Under the pieces are notes generated by a model. The model ran no database searches, had not been told where the DNA came from, and saw only the letters and a program-made list of their open reading frames with translations. From the NCBI RefSeq assembly GCF_008704795.1, contig NZ_CP023690.1:8752501-8816500 (forward strand): a stretch of 64,000 nucleotides of DNA, written 5' to 3'. Positions within the stretch are counted from its first letter, which is position 1. Every line of letters starts with the position of its first letter. The position numbers and the translations under genes are program-made. This document shows, piece after piece, positions 23,509-31,769 of the stretch. The DNA comes from Streptomyces spectabilis. Lineage in GTDB: Bacteria > Actinomycetota > Actinomycetes > Streptomycetales > Streptomycetaceae.

Positions 23509-24101
23509 TGACGACAGTCACCGCCCGGATGGCGGAGATGGTGTCCGCACTGCGGGACCGCATAGGCACCACGGCCCTGGCGGGCGGCGCGGACCCGGAG
23601 CCGTGGACCACCGCGGGGGACGTCCTGGCCTCCTTCCTCGACGACCCCGACCTGCTGACCCCGGAACAGTGGGAAGCCGATCCGCACGCCTATCGGCAGC
23701 ACCTGTTGCACGCCGAACCGGACGGCTCCTTCTCCGTGGTGGCGCTGGTCTGGCTGCCGGGCCAGGAGACCCCGGTCCATGACCACGTGGCCTGGTGCGT
23801 GGTGGGCGTGCACCGGGGCGAGGAGGTGGAGGAGCACTTCCGCGTCGCCACGGACGACCAGGGGCCGCATCTGGTCCGGGTGGCCCGCAGCGTGAACGCC
23901 GAGGGCTCCGTGACGTCCGTCTGCCCGCCCGGCGACGTCCACCTCGTACGCAACGGAACCAGCGACAAGGTGGTGTCCCTGCACATCTACGGAGCGAACG
24001 TCGCAGCGCGGGGGACCAGCATCCGGCGCAGCTACGACCTGCCGGTCCGCGATCTGCCGGTCGGTGACGCGCCGGTCCGCGACGCCGCCGTCCGTACGTG
24101 A
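23508..24101 (+). CDS. Thiol dioxygenase (cysteine dioxygenase-like cupin)
   Basis: This is a mononuclear-iron cupin of about 197 residues that would oxidise a thiol to a sulfinate. The three iron-binding histidines are visible as HDH (91, 93) and GDVH (145), and the catalytic SxHxY triad as SLHIY (157-161). At the position of the carboxylate-binding Arg of mammalian cysteine dioxygenase the motif reads Y-R-Q (Gln64), which suggests the Gln class active on 3-mercaptopropionate-like thiols rather than strict cysteine dioxygenases. Cys97 lies close to where eukaryotic enzymes carry the Cys of the Cys-Tyr crosslink; many bacterial relatives have Gly. The ATG overlaps the upstream stop (TGATG); GTG 23505 is an alternative start. 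A strong hairpin follows. It probably supplies or tailors a sulfur-containing NRPS building block. Confidence 0.85.
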   Translation: MTTVTARMAEMVSALRDRIGTTALAGGADPEPWTTAGDVLASFLDDPDLLTPEQWEADPHAYRQHLLHAEPDGSFSVVALVWLPGQETPVHDHVAWCVVGVHRGEEVEEHFRVATDDQGPHLVRVARSVNAEGSVTSVCPPGDVHLVRNGTSDKVVSLHIYGANVAARGTSIRRSYDLPVRDLPVGDAPVRDAAVRT

Positions 24102-24106
24102 CACCG

Positions 24107-24137
24107 GGCGCCGGGCCGGTTCCACCGGCCCGGCGCC
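24107..24137 (+). terminator. Strong hairpin terminator ending the NRPS operon
   Basis: A perfect 14-bp stem (GGCGCCGGGCCGGT pairing with ACCGGCCCGGCGCC) with a 3-base loop begins five bases after the dioxygenase stop. There is no T tract, as is common in high-GC actinobacteria. It marks the likely end of the NRPS transcript. Confidence 0.85.
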
Positions 24138-24270
24138 TCCTCAAGGGGGAACCAGGGCGCGCACGTTCGAGCGTGACGCGATCGTTCAGGGACATCTCCG
24201 TGCCAGATCCCAGCAGCTTTCGAAATGCGCCCCTGGCGCGCGCCCCCAGCGGGTCTAGCGTCCCTGGGCC

Positions 24271-25044
24271 ATGGGACACCTGGACCACGCCACCTTCGGC
24301 TGGCTGACGCCCGCGCTGTCGTACGCGATGGCGTGCGTCGGCGCCGCGCTCGGCCTGCAGTGCACCGTGCGTGCGCTGCGCACGACGGGACGCTCGCGGC
24401 GCAACTGGCTCCTCACCGCGGCGTCGGCGATCGGCACCGGCATCTGGACGATGCACTTCGTGGCGATGCTCGGCTTCGGAGTCAGCGGCACAGAGATCCG
24501 CTACGACGTGCCGCTGACGCTCCTGAGCCTGCTCGTCGCCATGGCCGTCGTCGGTGGCGGCGTCTTCGCCGTCGGCTACGGCCGCGACCGCGGGCGCTCG
24601 CTCTCCCTCGGCGGCCTCAGCACGGGGCTCGGCGTCGCGAGCATGCACTACCTGGGCATGGCCGCACTGCGCCTCCACGGAGACGTCGACTACGACCCGG
24701 CCGTCGTCGCCCTGTCCGTGGTGATCGCCGTGGTCGCGGCCACGGCCGCCCTCTGGGCGGCCCTGAACATCAAGTCGACGCTCGCGGTGGCCGTCGCCTC
24801 GCTCGTCATGGGCGGCGCGGTGAGCAGCATGCACTACACCGGCATGCTCGCCGTGAGCGTGCGCGTCGCCCCCTCAGGGGCGGCACTGCCCGGGGCCACG
24901 ACGATGCAGTTCATCTTCCCCCTCGCCGTGGGCCTGGGCTCCTATCTGTTCCTGACCTCGGCGTTCGTCGCGCTGTCCCCCAGCGCGGGCGAACGCGCGG
25001 CCTCCGCGACGGCTCAACGCCCCGCCGAACGCACCGCTCCGTAG
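24271..25044 (+). CDS. MHYT-domain integral membrane sensor
   Basis: This 257-residue protein is mostly hydrophobic, with about seven membrane segments. It carries the three MHYT-type motifs that define the family: MHFVAM, MHYLGM and MHYTGM, each at the edge of a membrane helix. The family is proposed to bind copper through the Met/His residues and sense oxygen, CO or NO. Here there is no GGDEF, EAL or kinase output domain, so the protein is a stand-alone sensor module. It lies 64 bases upstream of a conservon kinase on the same strand, which makes a functional partnership possible but unproven. The C-terminal tail is short and Ala-rich. Confidence 0.9.
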   Translation: MGHLDHATFGWLTPALSYAMACVGAALGLQCTVRALRTTGRSRRNWLLTAASAIGTGIWTMHFVAMLGFGVSGTEIRYDVPLTLLSLLVAMAVVGGGVFAVGYGRDRGRSLSLGGLSTGLGVASMHYLGMAALRLHGDVDYDPAVVALSVVIAVVAATAALWAALNIKSTLAVAVASLVMGGAVSSMHYTGMLAVSVRVAPSGAALPGATTMQFIFPLAVGLGSYLFLTSAFVALSPSAGERAASATAQRPAERTAP

Positions 25045-25108
25045 CGGCGCACACGACCCGGCGACGAGCGGGCGGCACACGCCCCCGACCCTTCCGAGCG
25101 AGGAGGCC

Positions 25109-27607
25109 ATGCGCATACCCCGGAACACCCCCGACACCGGCACCCCGGCCACCCCCGCGGCCCGTGGCCGCCGCGCGCACGCGGGCCCGCCCGCCGACGA
25201 ACCCCCGTCCGCCGAGGGCGAGGCCTCGCCCACCGGAACAGGACCCACCGGCAACAGGCCCCCGCGCGGGGGACGTCGGTGGTTCCGCCCCCGCACCGTG
25301 CGCGCCAAGGTCGTGTGCCTGCTGATGGTGCCGGTCGTGTCCCTCCTCGCCCTGTGGGCGTACGCGACCGTCAGCACCGCCCAGGACGTCGCGTCGCTGC
25401 GGCAGACCCAGCACGTCGACACCGCCGTGCGGGCGCCCGTCGCCGCGGCCGTCACGGCCCTCCAGGGCGAACGCGCCGCGGCCGTGCGGCACGCGACGCA
25501 ACCCACCGCCGACCGGGCCGCCGCCCTGCGCAGACAGGCGGACCAGACCGACCGGGCCGTGGCGAAGCTGCGCCTCGGCAAGGACCACACGGTCGCCGAC
25601 GGAGCCGGGCTGCCCGCAGCCGTGGGGCGGCGGCTCGAACAGTTCGCCACCGGCGCCGAGCGGCTGCGCACCGTGCGCACGTCCGTCCTCGACCGCCGCA
25701 CCGGGTGGGACGACGCCTTCGGGCAGTACACGAAGACCATCACGGCCGCCTTCGGAGTCGACGGCGCGCTCTCCGGGCTGCGGAGCAGCGAACCGGGCTC
25801 CCACGCGCGCGTGCTGCTCGAGTTCTCCAGGGCGGGCGAAATGCTGGCGCGCGAGGACACGCTGCTGGCCGGCGCCCGACTCACGGGCGCCCTCGACGGG
25901 GAGCGGCTGCGCCGGTTCACCGGAGCCGTGGACACCCGGCGGACCCTCACGGAAGCGGCCGTGGCGGATCTGCGCGGACCCGAGCGGGAGGCATGGCAAC
26001 GCCTCACCAAGGAACGCGCGTACGCCGACGTCCGCGCCGTCGAGGACAAGGTGCTCGCCGCCCCGCCCGGCAAGAAGGCCATGGCAGCGGCCCCCGCCCG
26101 CACCTGGGACACCGCCTACGCGACGGTACGGGACACCCAGCGCGCCATCGCGGAGCGCGCGGCACGCGACGCCGCTGACCGCGCGGACCCGCTGACGCGC
26201 GGCGTGTTCACCGTCGCGGGCGCCGCCGTGCTCTGCGGCCTCGCCGCCGTCGTGGCCTCGCTCGTGATCTCCGTACGCATCGGCCGCGGCCTCGTCGTGG
26301 AGCTGGTGGGACTGCGCAATCGCGCCCTGGAGATCGCGCGCCGTCAACTCCCGCACGCCATGCGGAGACTGCGCGCGGGCGAAGAGGTCGACGTCGCCGC
26401 CGAGGCCCCCGAGGGGCCGCCCGCCGAGGACGAGGCGGGGCAGGTCGCCGAGGCCCTCGGCACGGTGCACCGCGCCGCGCTGCGTGCCGCCGTGGAGCGC
26501 GCGGAGCTGGCGAGCGGCATCTCCGGAGTCTTCGTGAACCTCGCACGGCGCAGCCAGGTGCTCGTCCACCGGCAGCTCAGCCTCCTGGACACGATGGAGC
26601 GCCGCGCCGACGACCCGAACGAGCTCGGGGACCTCTTCCGGCTCGACCACCTCACGACCCGCATGCGCCGCCACGCCGAGAGCCTGATCATCCTCTCCGG
26701 GGCGGCGCCGGGCCGCGCCTGGCGTGTTCCGGTGCCCCTCACGAACGTCGTACGCGCCGCGGTCTCCGAAATCGAGGACTACGCGCGCGTGGAGGTACGC
26801 CCGCTCCCCGAGGCCTCCGTCGTGGGCGGTGCCGTCGCCGACCTCACCCATCTGCTGGCCGAACTGGTCGAGAACGCCGCCCAGTTCTCGCCCCCGCACA
26901 CCAAGGTGCGGGTCACCGGCGAACCCGTGGGCAACGGCTACGCCCTGGAGGTCGAGGACAGAGGCCTCGGCATGAACCCCGACGGCCTCGCCGAGGCCAA
27001 CCGGAGGGTCGAGGAGTCCGAGGCGCTCGGCCTCTTCGACAGCGACCAACTGGGCCTCTTCGTAGTGAGCAGACTGGCCGCACGACACGGCATCAAGGTG
27101 CGCCTGCTCACCTCCCCGTACGGCGGGACGACCGCCGTGGTCCTGCTGCCCGTCGCACTGCTGGAAAACGAGGTATCCGCCCGGGTGCCCGGCCGTGAAC
27201 GGGGAGAGCGACAGGAGGTGTTCGCATCCGCCCGCGTACCCGGAGCGCTGGACGGTGCCCCACCGGGCGAGCGCCGATCCCTGGGCCCTTCCGCCGAGCG
27301 GCCCGCGCCGTCACCTCCCGGCGTCACGGCACTGCGCCTGCGCAGGCCCACGGACGCGGCAGCCGCTCGGGACGCGCTGGCCCCCGAGCCCGCCCCGCAC
27401 GCGACGGACGAACTGCCGCGCCGCGTGCGCCAGGCGAGCCTCGCCCCGCAGCTGCGCGAGCGTCCGCCCGCGACCGGGAGCCCCGAACCGGCCGACGACC
27501 GCAGCCCCGAGCGCGTACGGAGCCAACTGGCCGCCTACCGGGACGGCTGGGCCCGGGGCGGCGGGCGCCCACCCGGCAGCGACAGCAGCGAAGGAGACCC
27601 CGCATGA
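25109..27607 (+). CDS. Conservon sensor histidine kinase-like protein (CvnA type)
   Basis: This 832-residue membrane sensor is the first gene of a complete conservon, the actinobacterial four-gene signalling unit. An Arg/Pro-rich cytoplasmic leader is followed by a membrane segment (about 70-92), a long helical extracytoplasmic region resembling nitrate/nitrite-sensor (NIT) folds, a second membrane segment (about 367-393) and a HAMP-like linker. The C-terminal half holds an HATPase domain with N box ELVENAAQFSPP (about 585), G1 box VEDRGLGMNP and GLFVVSRLAARHG. No canonical phospho-accepting H-box is obvious, as in other conservon kinases. A GAGGAGG ribosome site precedes the ATG. The stop overlaps the next start as ATGA. 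Confidence 0.92.
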   Translation: MRIPRNTPDTGTPATPAARGRRAHAGPPADEPPSAEGEASPTGTGPTGNRPPRGGRRWFRPRTVRAKVVCLLMVPVVSLLALWAYATVSTAQDVASLRQTQHVDTAVRAPVAAAVTALQGERAAAVRHATQPTADRAAALRRQADQTDRAVAKLRLGKDHTVADGAGLPAAVGRRLEQFATGAERLRTVRTSVLDRRTGWDDAFGQYTKTITAAFGVDGALSGLRSSEPGSHARVLLEFSRAGEMLAREDTLLAGARLTGALDGERLRRFTGAVDTRRTLTEAAVADLRGPEREAWQRLTKERAYADVRAVEDKVLAAPPGKKAMAAAPARTWDTAYATVRDTQRAIAERAARDAADRADPLTRGVFTVAGAAVLCGLAAVVASLVISVRIGRGLVVELVGLRNRALEIARRQLPHAMRRLRAGEEVDVAAEAPEGPPAEDEAGQVAEALGTVHRAALRAAVERAELASGISGVFVNLARRSQVLVHRQLSLLDTMERRADDPNELGDLFRLDHLTTRMRRHAESLIILSGAAPGRAWRVPVPLTNVVRAAVSEIEDYARVEVRPLPEASVVGGAVADLTHLLAELVENAAQFSPPHTKVRVTGEPVGNGYALEVEDRGLGMNPDGLAEANRRVEESEALGLFDSDQLGLFVVSRLAARHGIKVRLLTSPYGGTTAVVLLPVALLENEVSARVPGRERGERQEVFASARVPGALDGAPPGERRSLGPSAERPAPSPPGVTALRLRRPTDAAAARDALAPEPAPHATDELPRRVRQASLAPQLRERPPATGSPEPADDRSPERVRSQLAAYRDGWARGGGRPPGSDSSEGDPA

Positions 27608-28038
27608 TCCAGGAAACCGGCCTCACCGCGAACCGGTCCGGCGAACTCGACTGGCTCCTCGACGACCTGGTGGCACGCGTCAGCGACGTGCGGCACGCGG
27701 TCGTGCTGTCCAACGACGGGCTCGCGGTCGGCGCCTCGACGGCCCTCACCCGCGAGGACGCCGAGCACCTGGCCGCCGTCGCCTCGGGGTTCCACAGCCT
27801 CGCCAAGGGCGCGGGGCGGCACTTCGGGGCGGGCGGCGTGCGCCAGACGATGGTCGAGATGGACGACGCCTTCTTGTTCGTGGCCGCGGCGGGCGACGGC
27901 TCCTGCCTCGCCGTCCTCAGCACGGTCACCGCTGACATCGGCCTCGTCGCGTACGAGATGGCGCGCATGGTCAAGCGCGTCGGGGCGCATCTGACGACCC
28001 CCGCGCGCTTCTCCGAGCCGCCGCCGAGCACCGGATGA
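27604..28038 (+). CDS. Roadblock/LC7-domain protein (CvnB type)
   Basis: This small protein (144 residues) has the Roadblock/LC7 fold (LDWLLDDLVARVSDVRHAVVLSNDGLAVG, then a VAAAGDGSCLAVLSTVTADIG strand pair). In conservons it works with the GTPase and the kinase-like protein in a membrane-associated signalling complex. Its ATG overlaps the kinase stop by four bases, so translation is coupled. It is closely similar over its whole length to the second Roadblock gene at 29649, indicating an old local duplication. Confidence 0.93.
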   Translation: MIQETGLTANRSGELDWLLDDLVARVSDVRHAVVLSNDGLAVGASTALTREDAEHLAAVASGFHSLAKGAGRHFGAGGVRQTMVEMDDAFLFVAAAGDGSCLAVLSTVTADIGLVAYEMARMVKRVGAHLTTPARFSEPPPSTG

Positions 28039-28056
28039 CCGGGGCGGCCAGAAGCG

Positions 28057-28470
28057 ATGACCGACACCAGCGACGGCGCCGCGCGACGGCACGGCAGCCA
28101 GTGGTACGACAGCGAGGCGGGACCCCTGGTCCGCCCGTACGCGATGACGGGCGGACGCACCCGACCCACGTCCAGTGGGGTGCGGTTCGACCTGATCGCC
28201 CTGGTCGGCCTCACCCAGGACGCCACGCTGCCGGGCGACGACGTGGCCCTCGGCCCCGAACACCGGGTGCTGCTCGACCTGTGCCGCGCCGAAACCCAGT
28301 CCGTCGCCGAACTCGCCGCCGGTGCCGATCTGCCCGTGGGCGTGGTCAGGGTGCTGCTCGGCGACCTCCTGGAGGAGGGCCGCGTTCAGGTGCGACGGCC
28401 CGTGCCTCCGGCCCAGCTACCTGACGAGACGATTCTGCGAGAGGTGATCGATGGGCTCCGAGCGCTCTGA
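28057..28470 (+). CDS. DUF742 protein (CvnC type)
   Basis: This 137-residue protein has the DUF742 pattern: VRPYAMTGGRTRP near residue 27, a central segment around LDLCRAETQSVAELAAG and a helix-turn-helix-like stretch (LPVGVVRVLLGDLLEEGRV). It sits 18 bases after the Roadblock gene, and its end overlaps the GTPase start by 20 bases, the usual conservon arrangement. Family members are thought to link the Roadblock and GTPase components and may bind DNA; the exact role is not shown by sequence. Confidence 0.92.
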   Translation: MTDTSDGAARRHGSQWYDSEAGPLVRPYAMTGGRTRPTSSGVRFDLIALVGLTQDATLPGDDVALGPEHRVLLDLCRAETQSVAELAAGADLPVGVVRVLLGDLLEEGRVQVRRPVPPAQLPDETILREVIDGLRAL

Positions 28471-29065
28471 CGCCATGCCCGAGGAGACCGTTGACGACAC
28501 GGCCCTGGCGTTGAAGATCCTGGTCGCCGGAGGCTTCGGCGTGGGCAAGACCACCCTGGTCGGCGCCGTCAGCGAGATCCGGCCCCTGCGCACGGAGGAA
28601 CTCCTCAGCGAGGCGGGGCAGTCGGTCGACGACACCGACGGCGTGGACCGCAAGGTCACGACCACGGTCGCGATGGACTTCGGCCGCATCACCATCAGAT
28701 CCGGGCTCTCGCTGTACCTCTTCGGCACCCCGGGACAGGACCGCTTCTGGTTCCTGTGGGACGAGCTGTCACAGGGAGCCCTCGGCGCCGTGGTCCTCGC
28801 GGACACACGGCGCCTTGAGGACTGCTTCCCCGCCGTGGACTACTTCGAGCACCGTGACATCCCGTTCGTCGTGGCGGTCAACTGCTTCGCGAACGCCCGG
28901 ACGTACGGCGCGCATGAGGTGTCACGGGCCCTGGACCTCGACCGCGGAACACCCGTGGTGCTGTGCGACGCCCGGGACCGGGACTCGGGAAAGGAGGTGC
29001 TGATCCGCCTCGTCGAGTACGCCGGGCGGAGGCATACCGCCCGGCTGCTCGACTCGGTGGGCTGA
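28451..29065 (+). CDS. Conservon small GTPase / ATP-GTP binding protein (CvnD type)
   Basis: This 204-residue Ras-like G protein completes the conservon. The P-loop GGFGVGKTT lies at residues 27-35, a G3-type segment YLFGTPGQDRFWFLWDEL in the middle and a base-recognition stretch VVAVNCFANA further on. In conservons the GTPase pairs with Roadblock and DUF742 proteins to relay signals from the kinase-like sensor, affecting differentiation or secondary metabolism. It overlaps the DUF742 gene by 20 bases. Convergent with the flavoprotein gene at 29127, with about 60 bases between their stops. Confidence 0.93.
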   Translation: MGSERSDAMPEETVDDTALALKILVAGGFGVGKTTLVGAVSEIRPLRTEELLSEAGQSVDDTDGVDRKVTTTVAMDFGRITIRSGLSLYLFGTPGQDRFWFLWDELSQGALGAVVLADTRRLEDCFPAVDYFEHRDIPFVVAVNCFANARTYGAHEVSRALDLDRGTPVVLCDARDRDSGKEVLIRLVEYAGRRHTARLLDSVG

Positions 29066-29126
29066 CGGGCCGCCCCGCCGCGCGGGCGAGTGGCCGATTC
29101 CGTGAGGTCCTGGTGGCGCGCCGCCC

Positions 29127-29555
29127 TCAGTCGGAGACGGCCGCGTACGCGAGCACCTTGTCGATCCTCACCCGTACAAGGAGCTCGCCCGGCACGCCGT
29201 TGCGCGCGCCGAACTCCTCGGCCCGCTCCTCGCCCATGTAGCGGCCACCGATGCGGGCCGCCCAGTGCCGTACCTGCTCCAGGTCCTCGGACAGCTCGGC
29301 CCTGCCCTGCAGGACGACGAAGGCGAACGGAGGCGCGTCGTCGTCGACGCACAGTGCCACACGCCCGTCGCGTGCGAGATTGCGCCCCTTGACAGTGTCC
29401 TTGCCGGTGTTGAACACCAGGTCGTCGCCGTCGAGGAGGAACCAGATCGGAGCCACGTGCGGGCTGCCGTCCGCACGGACGGTGGACAGCTTGCCCGTGC
29501 GGGTGCCCTGCGAGACGAAGGCCCGCCACTGCTCGTCAGTCATCTTCTGTGCCAT
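29127..29555 (-). CDS. PPOX-class flavoprotein, probably F420-dependent
   Basis: This 142-residue split-barrel protein belongs to the pyridoxamine 5'-phosphate oxidase-like superfamily. Visible marks are the N-terminal GKLSTVRADGSPHVAPIWFL strand pair, FNTGKDTVKGRNLARDGRVAL in the middle and a C-terminal RVRIDKVLAYA. The pattern is that of actinobacterial members (TIGR03618-like) that bind the deazaflavin F420. It stands alone on the minus strand between the conservon and the second Roadblock gene. The substrate is unknown. Confidence 0.85.
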   Translation of the reverse strand: MAQKMTDEQWRAFVSQGTRTGKLSTVRADGSPHVAPIWFLLDGDDLVFNTGKDTVKGRNLARDGRVALCVDDDAPPFAFVVLQGRAELSEDLEQVRHWAARIGGRYMGEERAEEFGARNGVPGELLVRVRIDKVLAYAAVSD

Positions 29556-29648
29556 GTCCCCATCATGCTTGCCGGGACGCCGGAGGTGGTGAAGGCTGGC
29601 AGGTCAGATCCTCCAGCCAGGGGGAGCGACACACGGGGAGAAGGGACC

Positions 29649-30062
29649 ATGGCGCAGAACACGGGCCTTGGCTGGCTGCTCGACGACCTGACGAAGCGCG
29701 TGGAACACGTTCGGCACGCGCTGGTGCTGTCCAACGACGGCCTGGTGACGGGGGCGAGCTCGGACCTGCCGCGCGAGGACGCCGAGCACCTGGCGGCGGT
29801 GTCGTCCGGCCTGCACAGCCTGGCGAAGGGGTCAGGACGCCACTTCCACGCAGGCAACGTACGCCAGACGATGATCGAGTTCGACGACGCCGTCCTGTTC
29901 GTGACCGCGGCGGGTGAGGGCAGCTGTCTGTGCGTCCTCAGCACGGCGCAGGCCGACATAGGCCAGGTCGCGTACGAGATGACCCTGCTGGTGAACCGTG
30001 TGGGGGAGCACCTGGGCGTAGACGCCCGGCATCCGCAGCGGACACCGGTCGTAGACCCCTGA
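29649..30062 (+). CDS. Second Roadblock/LC7-domain protein
   Basis: This 137-residue protein is a paralogue of the conservon Roadblock gene at 27604, with the same LGWLLDDLTKRVEHVRHALVLSNDGL opening and TAAGEGSCLCVLSTAQADIGQVAYEM core. It is outside the conservon operon, beyond an opposing gene, with its own ribosome site. It may compete with or replace the conservon Roadblock subunit in complexes with the GTPase. No kinase or GTPase accompanies it. Confidence 0.9.
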   Translation: MAQNTGLGWLLDDLTKRVEHVRHALVLSNDGLVTGASSDLPREDAEHLAAVSSGLHSLAKGSGRHFHAGNVRQTMIEFDDAVLFVTAAGEGSCLCVLSTAQADIGQVAYEMTLLVNRVGEHLGVDARHPQRTPVVDP

Positions 30063-30122
30063 CCTGCACGTGAACTGCGGTTGACCAGTGTCTGACCTGC
30101 GCGAACACGGGCGCGGGCAGAG

Positions 30123-30131
30123 TTATCCACA
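30123..30131 (+). other. Perfect DnaA-box 9-mer (TTATCCACA)
   Basis: A single consensus TTATCCACA lies in the gap before the DUF6397-like gene. Streptomyces boxes usually read TTGTCCACA, and one isolated box does not make an origin. It could titrate DnaA or be chance. Confidence 0.35.
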
Positions 30132-30205
30132 GGCCGAGCGCGAGATGGGCCGCGCGGGCTACGGTTTTTCCCAGGAGCAGTGACCAAGCACGGGGGAGAA
30201 CCGCC

Positions 30206-31201
30206 ATGACTGGCGACACGCAGACCATTCCGCAGCCCGCGTCCACCACGCCCACGGAGGCGGCCGCGCCGCCGACGGTTCCGGCCGCTCGGTCGGCGCC
30301 GCTGGCGCGCAGCAGTGCCGCGCGGGAACTGGGCCTCAAGCGGGGCGAGTTCGAGCTGGCCGTGATGCTGGGACGGGTCCGTACCGTCGCCGACCCGGCG
30401 GGGGCGCGCCGCAGGGTGAGCCGCGCGGAGATCGAGCGCGTCCGCGAGACGCCCGGGTTCCCGGAGTCCTTGCGCGAGGGCGTCAAGGCCGTGGGGACGG
30501 CCGAGGGCGCGGCCCTGCTCGACATCACACAGGCCCGCTTCACCCGGCTCGCCCGCACGGGCGTGCTGACGCCGGTGAAGTTCTATCTGAACCGCTATCG
30601 AGCCGTCGTCTGGCTCTATCTGGCGGAGGAGCTGCGCGAGTTCGCCGCCTGCGAGGCCAACGCCCCGCTGTTCACCGGCCGTGCGCCGGACACGATGCGG
30701 GCGCAGCTGGCGAGCGGTGCGGACCTGCGGGCCCGCAACTGGCGCCGTCGGCAGATGGGCTTTCTCCTCAGGCAGTCGGAGGATCCGTGGGAGCGCGTCG
30801 CCGTGACAGCCTCCTTCCTGGATCCGATGAGCCTCGCACAACTCGTCAGGGATCCGTATGAGCGGGCGTATCTGCACCGTCTCAGGCCCCAGCCGCTCAC
30901 CCAGGCCGCCCCCGAATCCCCGACGACCCACATCGTCGAGCGGATCACCACGGCCGACGACCCCGACGAGATCTGCTGGCTGCGGGCCAATCTGAGCCTC
31001 GGTCTGGCAGAGGCACGGCGGCACCGGCCCGCGCCGCGGCCGGGCCGTCCGCCCGTCACCGCCACCCCGCGCCCGCACCGCGTGCCGGAGCAGCCGCCTG
31101 CGCCCGTCACCGGCGACGGCGCGGGGGAGACGGACCGGAAGGAAGAGCCTCGCGGGCTGCTGAAGTGGCTGCGCCGCAGGCGCGGACGGCCGGAGGACTA
31201 G
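30206..31201 (+). CDS. DUF6397-like protein of unknown function
   Basis: This 331-residue soluble protein has a Pro/Ala-rich N-terminal leader, a helical core (REGVKAVGTAEGAALLDITQARFTRLAR resembles a DNA-binding helix-turn-helix), an Arg-rich segment (NWRRRQMGFLLRQSEDPWERVAVTASFLDP) and a low-complexity tail ending in a basic patch. It looks like the streptomycete DUF6397 family, recalled from memory and not searched. No catalytic motif is visible. The TAG stop shares bases with the stop of the convergent TPR gene through a CTAG palindrome. Confidence 0.75.
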   Translation: MTGDTQTIPQPASTTPTEAAAPPTVPAARSAPLARSSAARELGLKRGEFELAVMLGRVRTVADPAGARRRVSRAEIERVRETPGFPESLREGVKAVGTAEGAALLDITQARFTRLARTGVLTPVKFYLNRYRAVVWLYLAEELREFAACEANAPLFTGRAPDTMRAQLASGADLRARNWRRRQMGFLLRQSEDPWERVAVTASFLDPMSLAQLVRDPYERAYLHRLRPQPLTQAAPESPTTHIVERITTADDPDEICWLRANLSLGLAEARRHRPAPRPGRPPVTATPRPHRVPEQPPAPVTGDGAGETDRKEEPRGLLKWLRRRRGRPED

Positions 31202-31725
31202 CAGGTCGCGTCGAGGTCCTTGGCGTAGTGCTCGATGGCGGGACGGTATCCGGCGATGTCCGGGTCCGGGCTCGTGGCGGCGATCAGGTTCAGCAGGATC
31301 GTCATGGCGTCATGGGTCTGACCCGTGTTGTACAGCGCCATGGCGAGGAAGGTCCGCAGCGCTCCGTCGTCGGGGTACTCCGCCACCGCGTCCCGCAGGG
31401 TGGCGACGGCCTCCGGGTACTTGCCGAGGACGCGGTACGTACTGCCGAGGCCGAGGAGCGCCCCCCGGCGGTCCTCGTCGGACAGGCCGGGGTGCCGGAT
31501 CGCGCGCACATAGTGCGGCAGCGCCTCGGCCTCGAGGCCGAGCGTGTCGTGCACCCAGGCCGTCTGGTAGGCCACTTCGGGATCGTCGGGGTGGCGCTCG
31601 CTCAGGGCGAGCAGGAGGGCGCGGGCCTCCTCGCGGCTGCCGCTCTCCCGTAGCCGGACGGCCCGGGCGAGTGTCTCGTCCCGTCCGGTGCCCGCCTGGG
31701 CGTCCGCGCCGCTGGTGCCGTTCAT
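31198..31725 (-). CDS. Tetratricopeptide-repeat protein
   Basis: This 175-residue protein consists largely of TPR-like helical pairs, for example GSREEARALLLALSERHPDDPEVAY, LGLEAEALPHYVRAI and LGKYPEAVATLRDAVAEYPDDGALRTFLAMAL. Such repeats form protein-binding scaffolds; no enzymatic motif is seen. It is 44 bases downstream of the thioesterase gene on the same strand, so the two could share a transcript with the helicase. Its stop overlaps that of the convergent DUF6397-like gene. Confidence 0.85.
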   Translation of the reverse strand: MNGTSGADAQAGTGRDETLARAVRLRESGSREEARALLLALSERHPDDPEVAYQTAWVHDTLGLEAEALPHYVRAIRHPGLSDEDRRGALLGLGSTYRVLGKYPEAVATLRDAVAEYPDDGALRTFLAMALYNTGQTHDAMTILLNLIAATSPDPDIAGYRPAIEHYAKDLDATC

Positions 31726-31769
31726 GCCCTGCTCCCGTCCCCGTCCCCCTGCGTGAGGAGGAATCTGTG

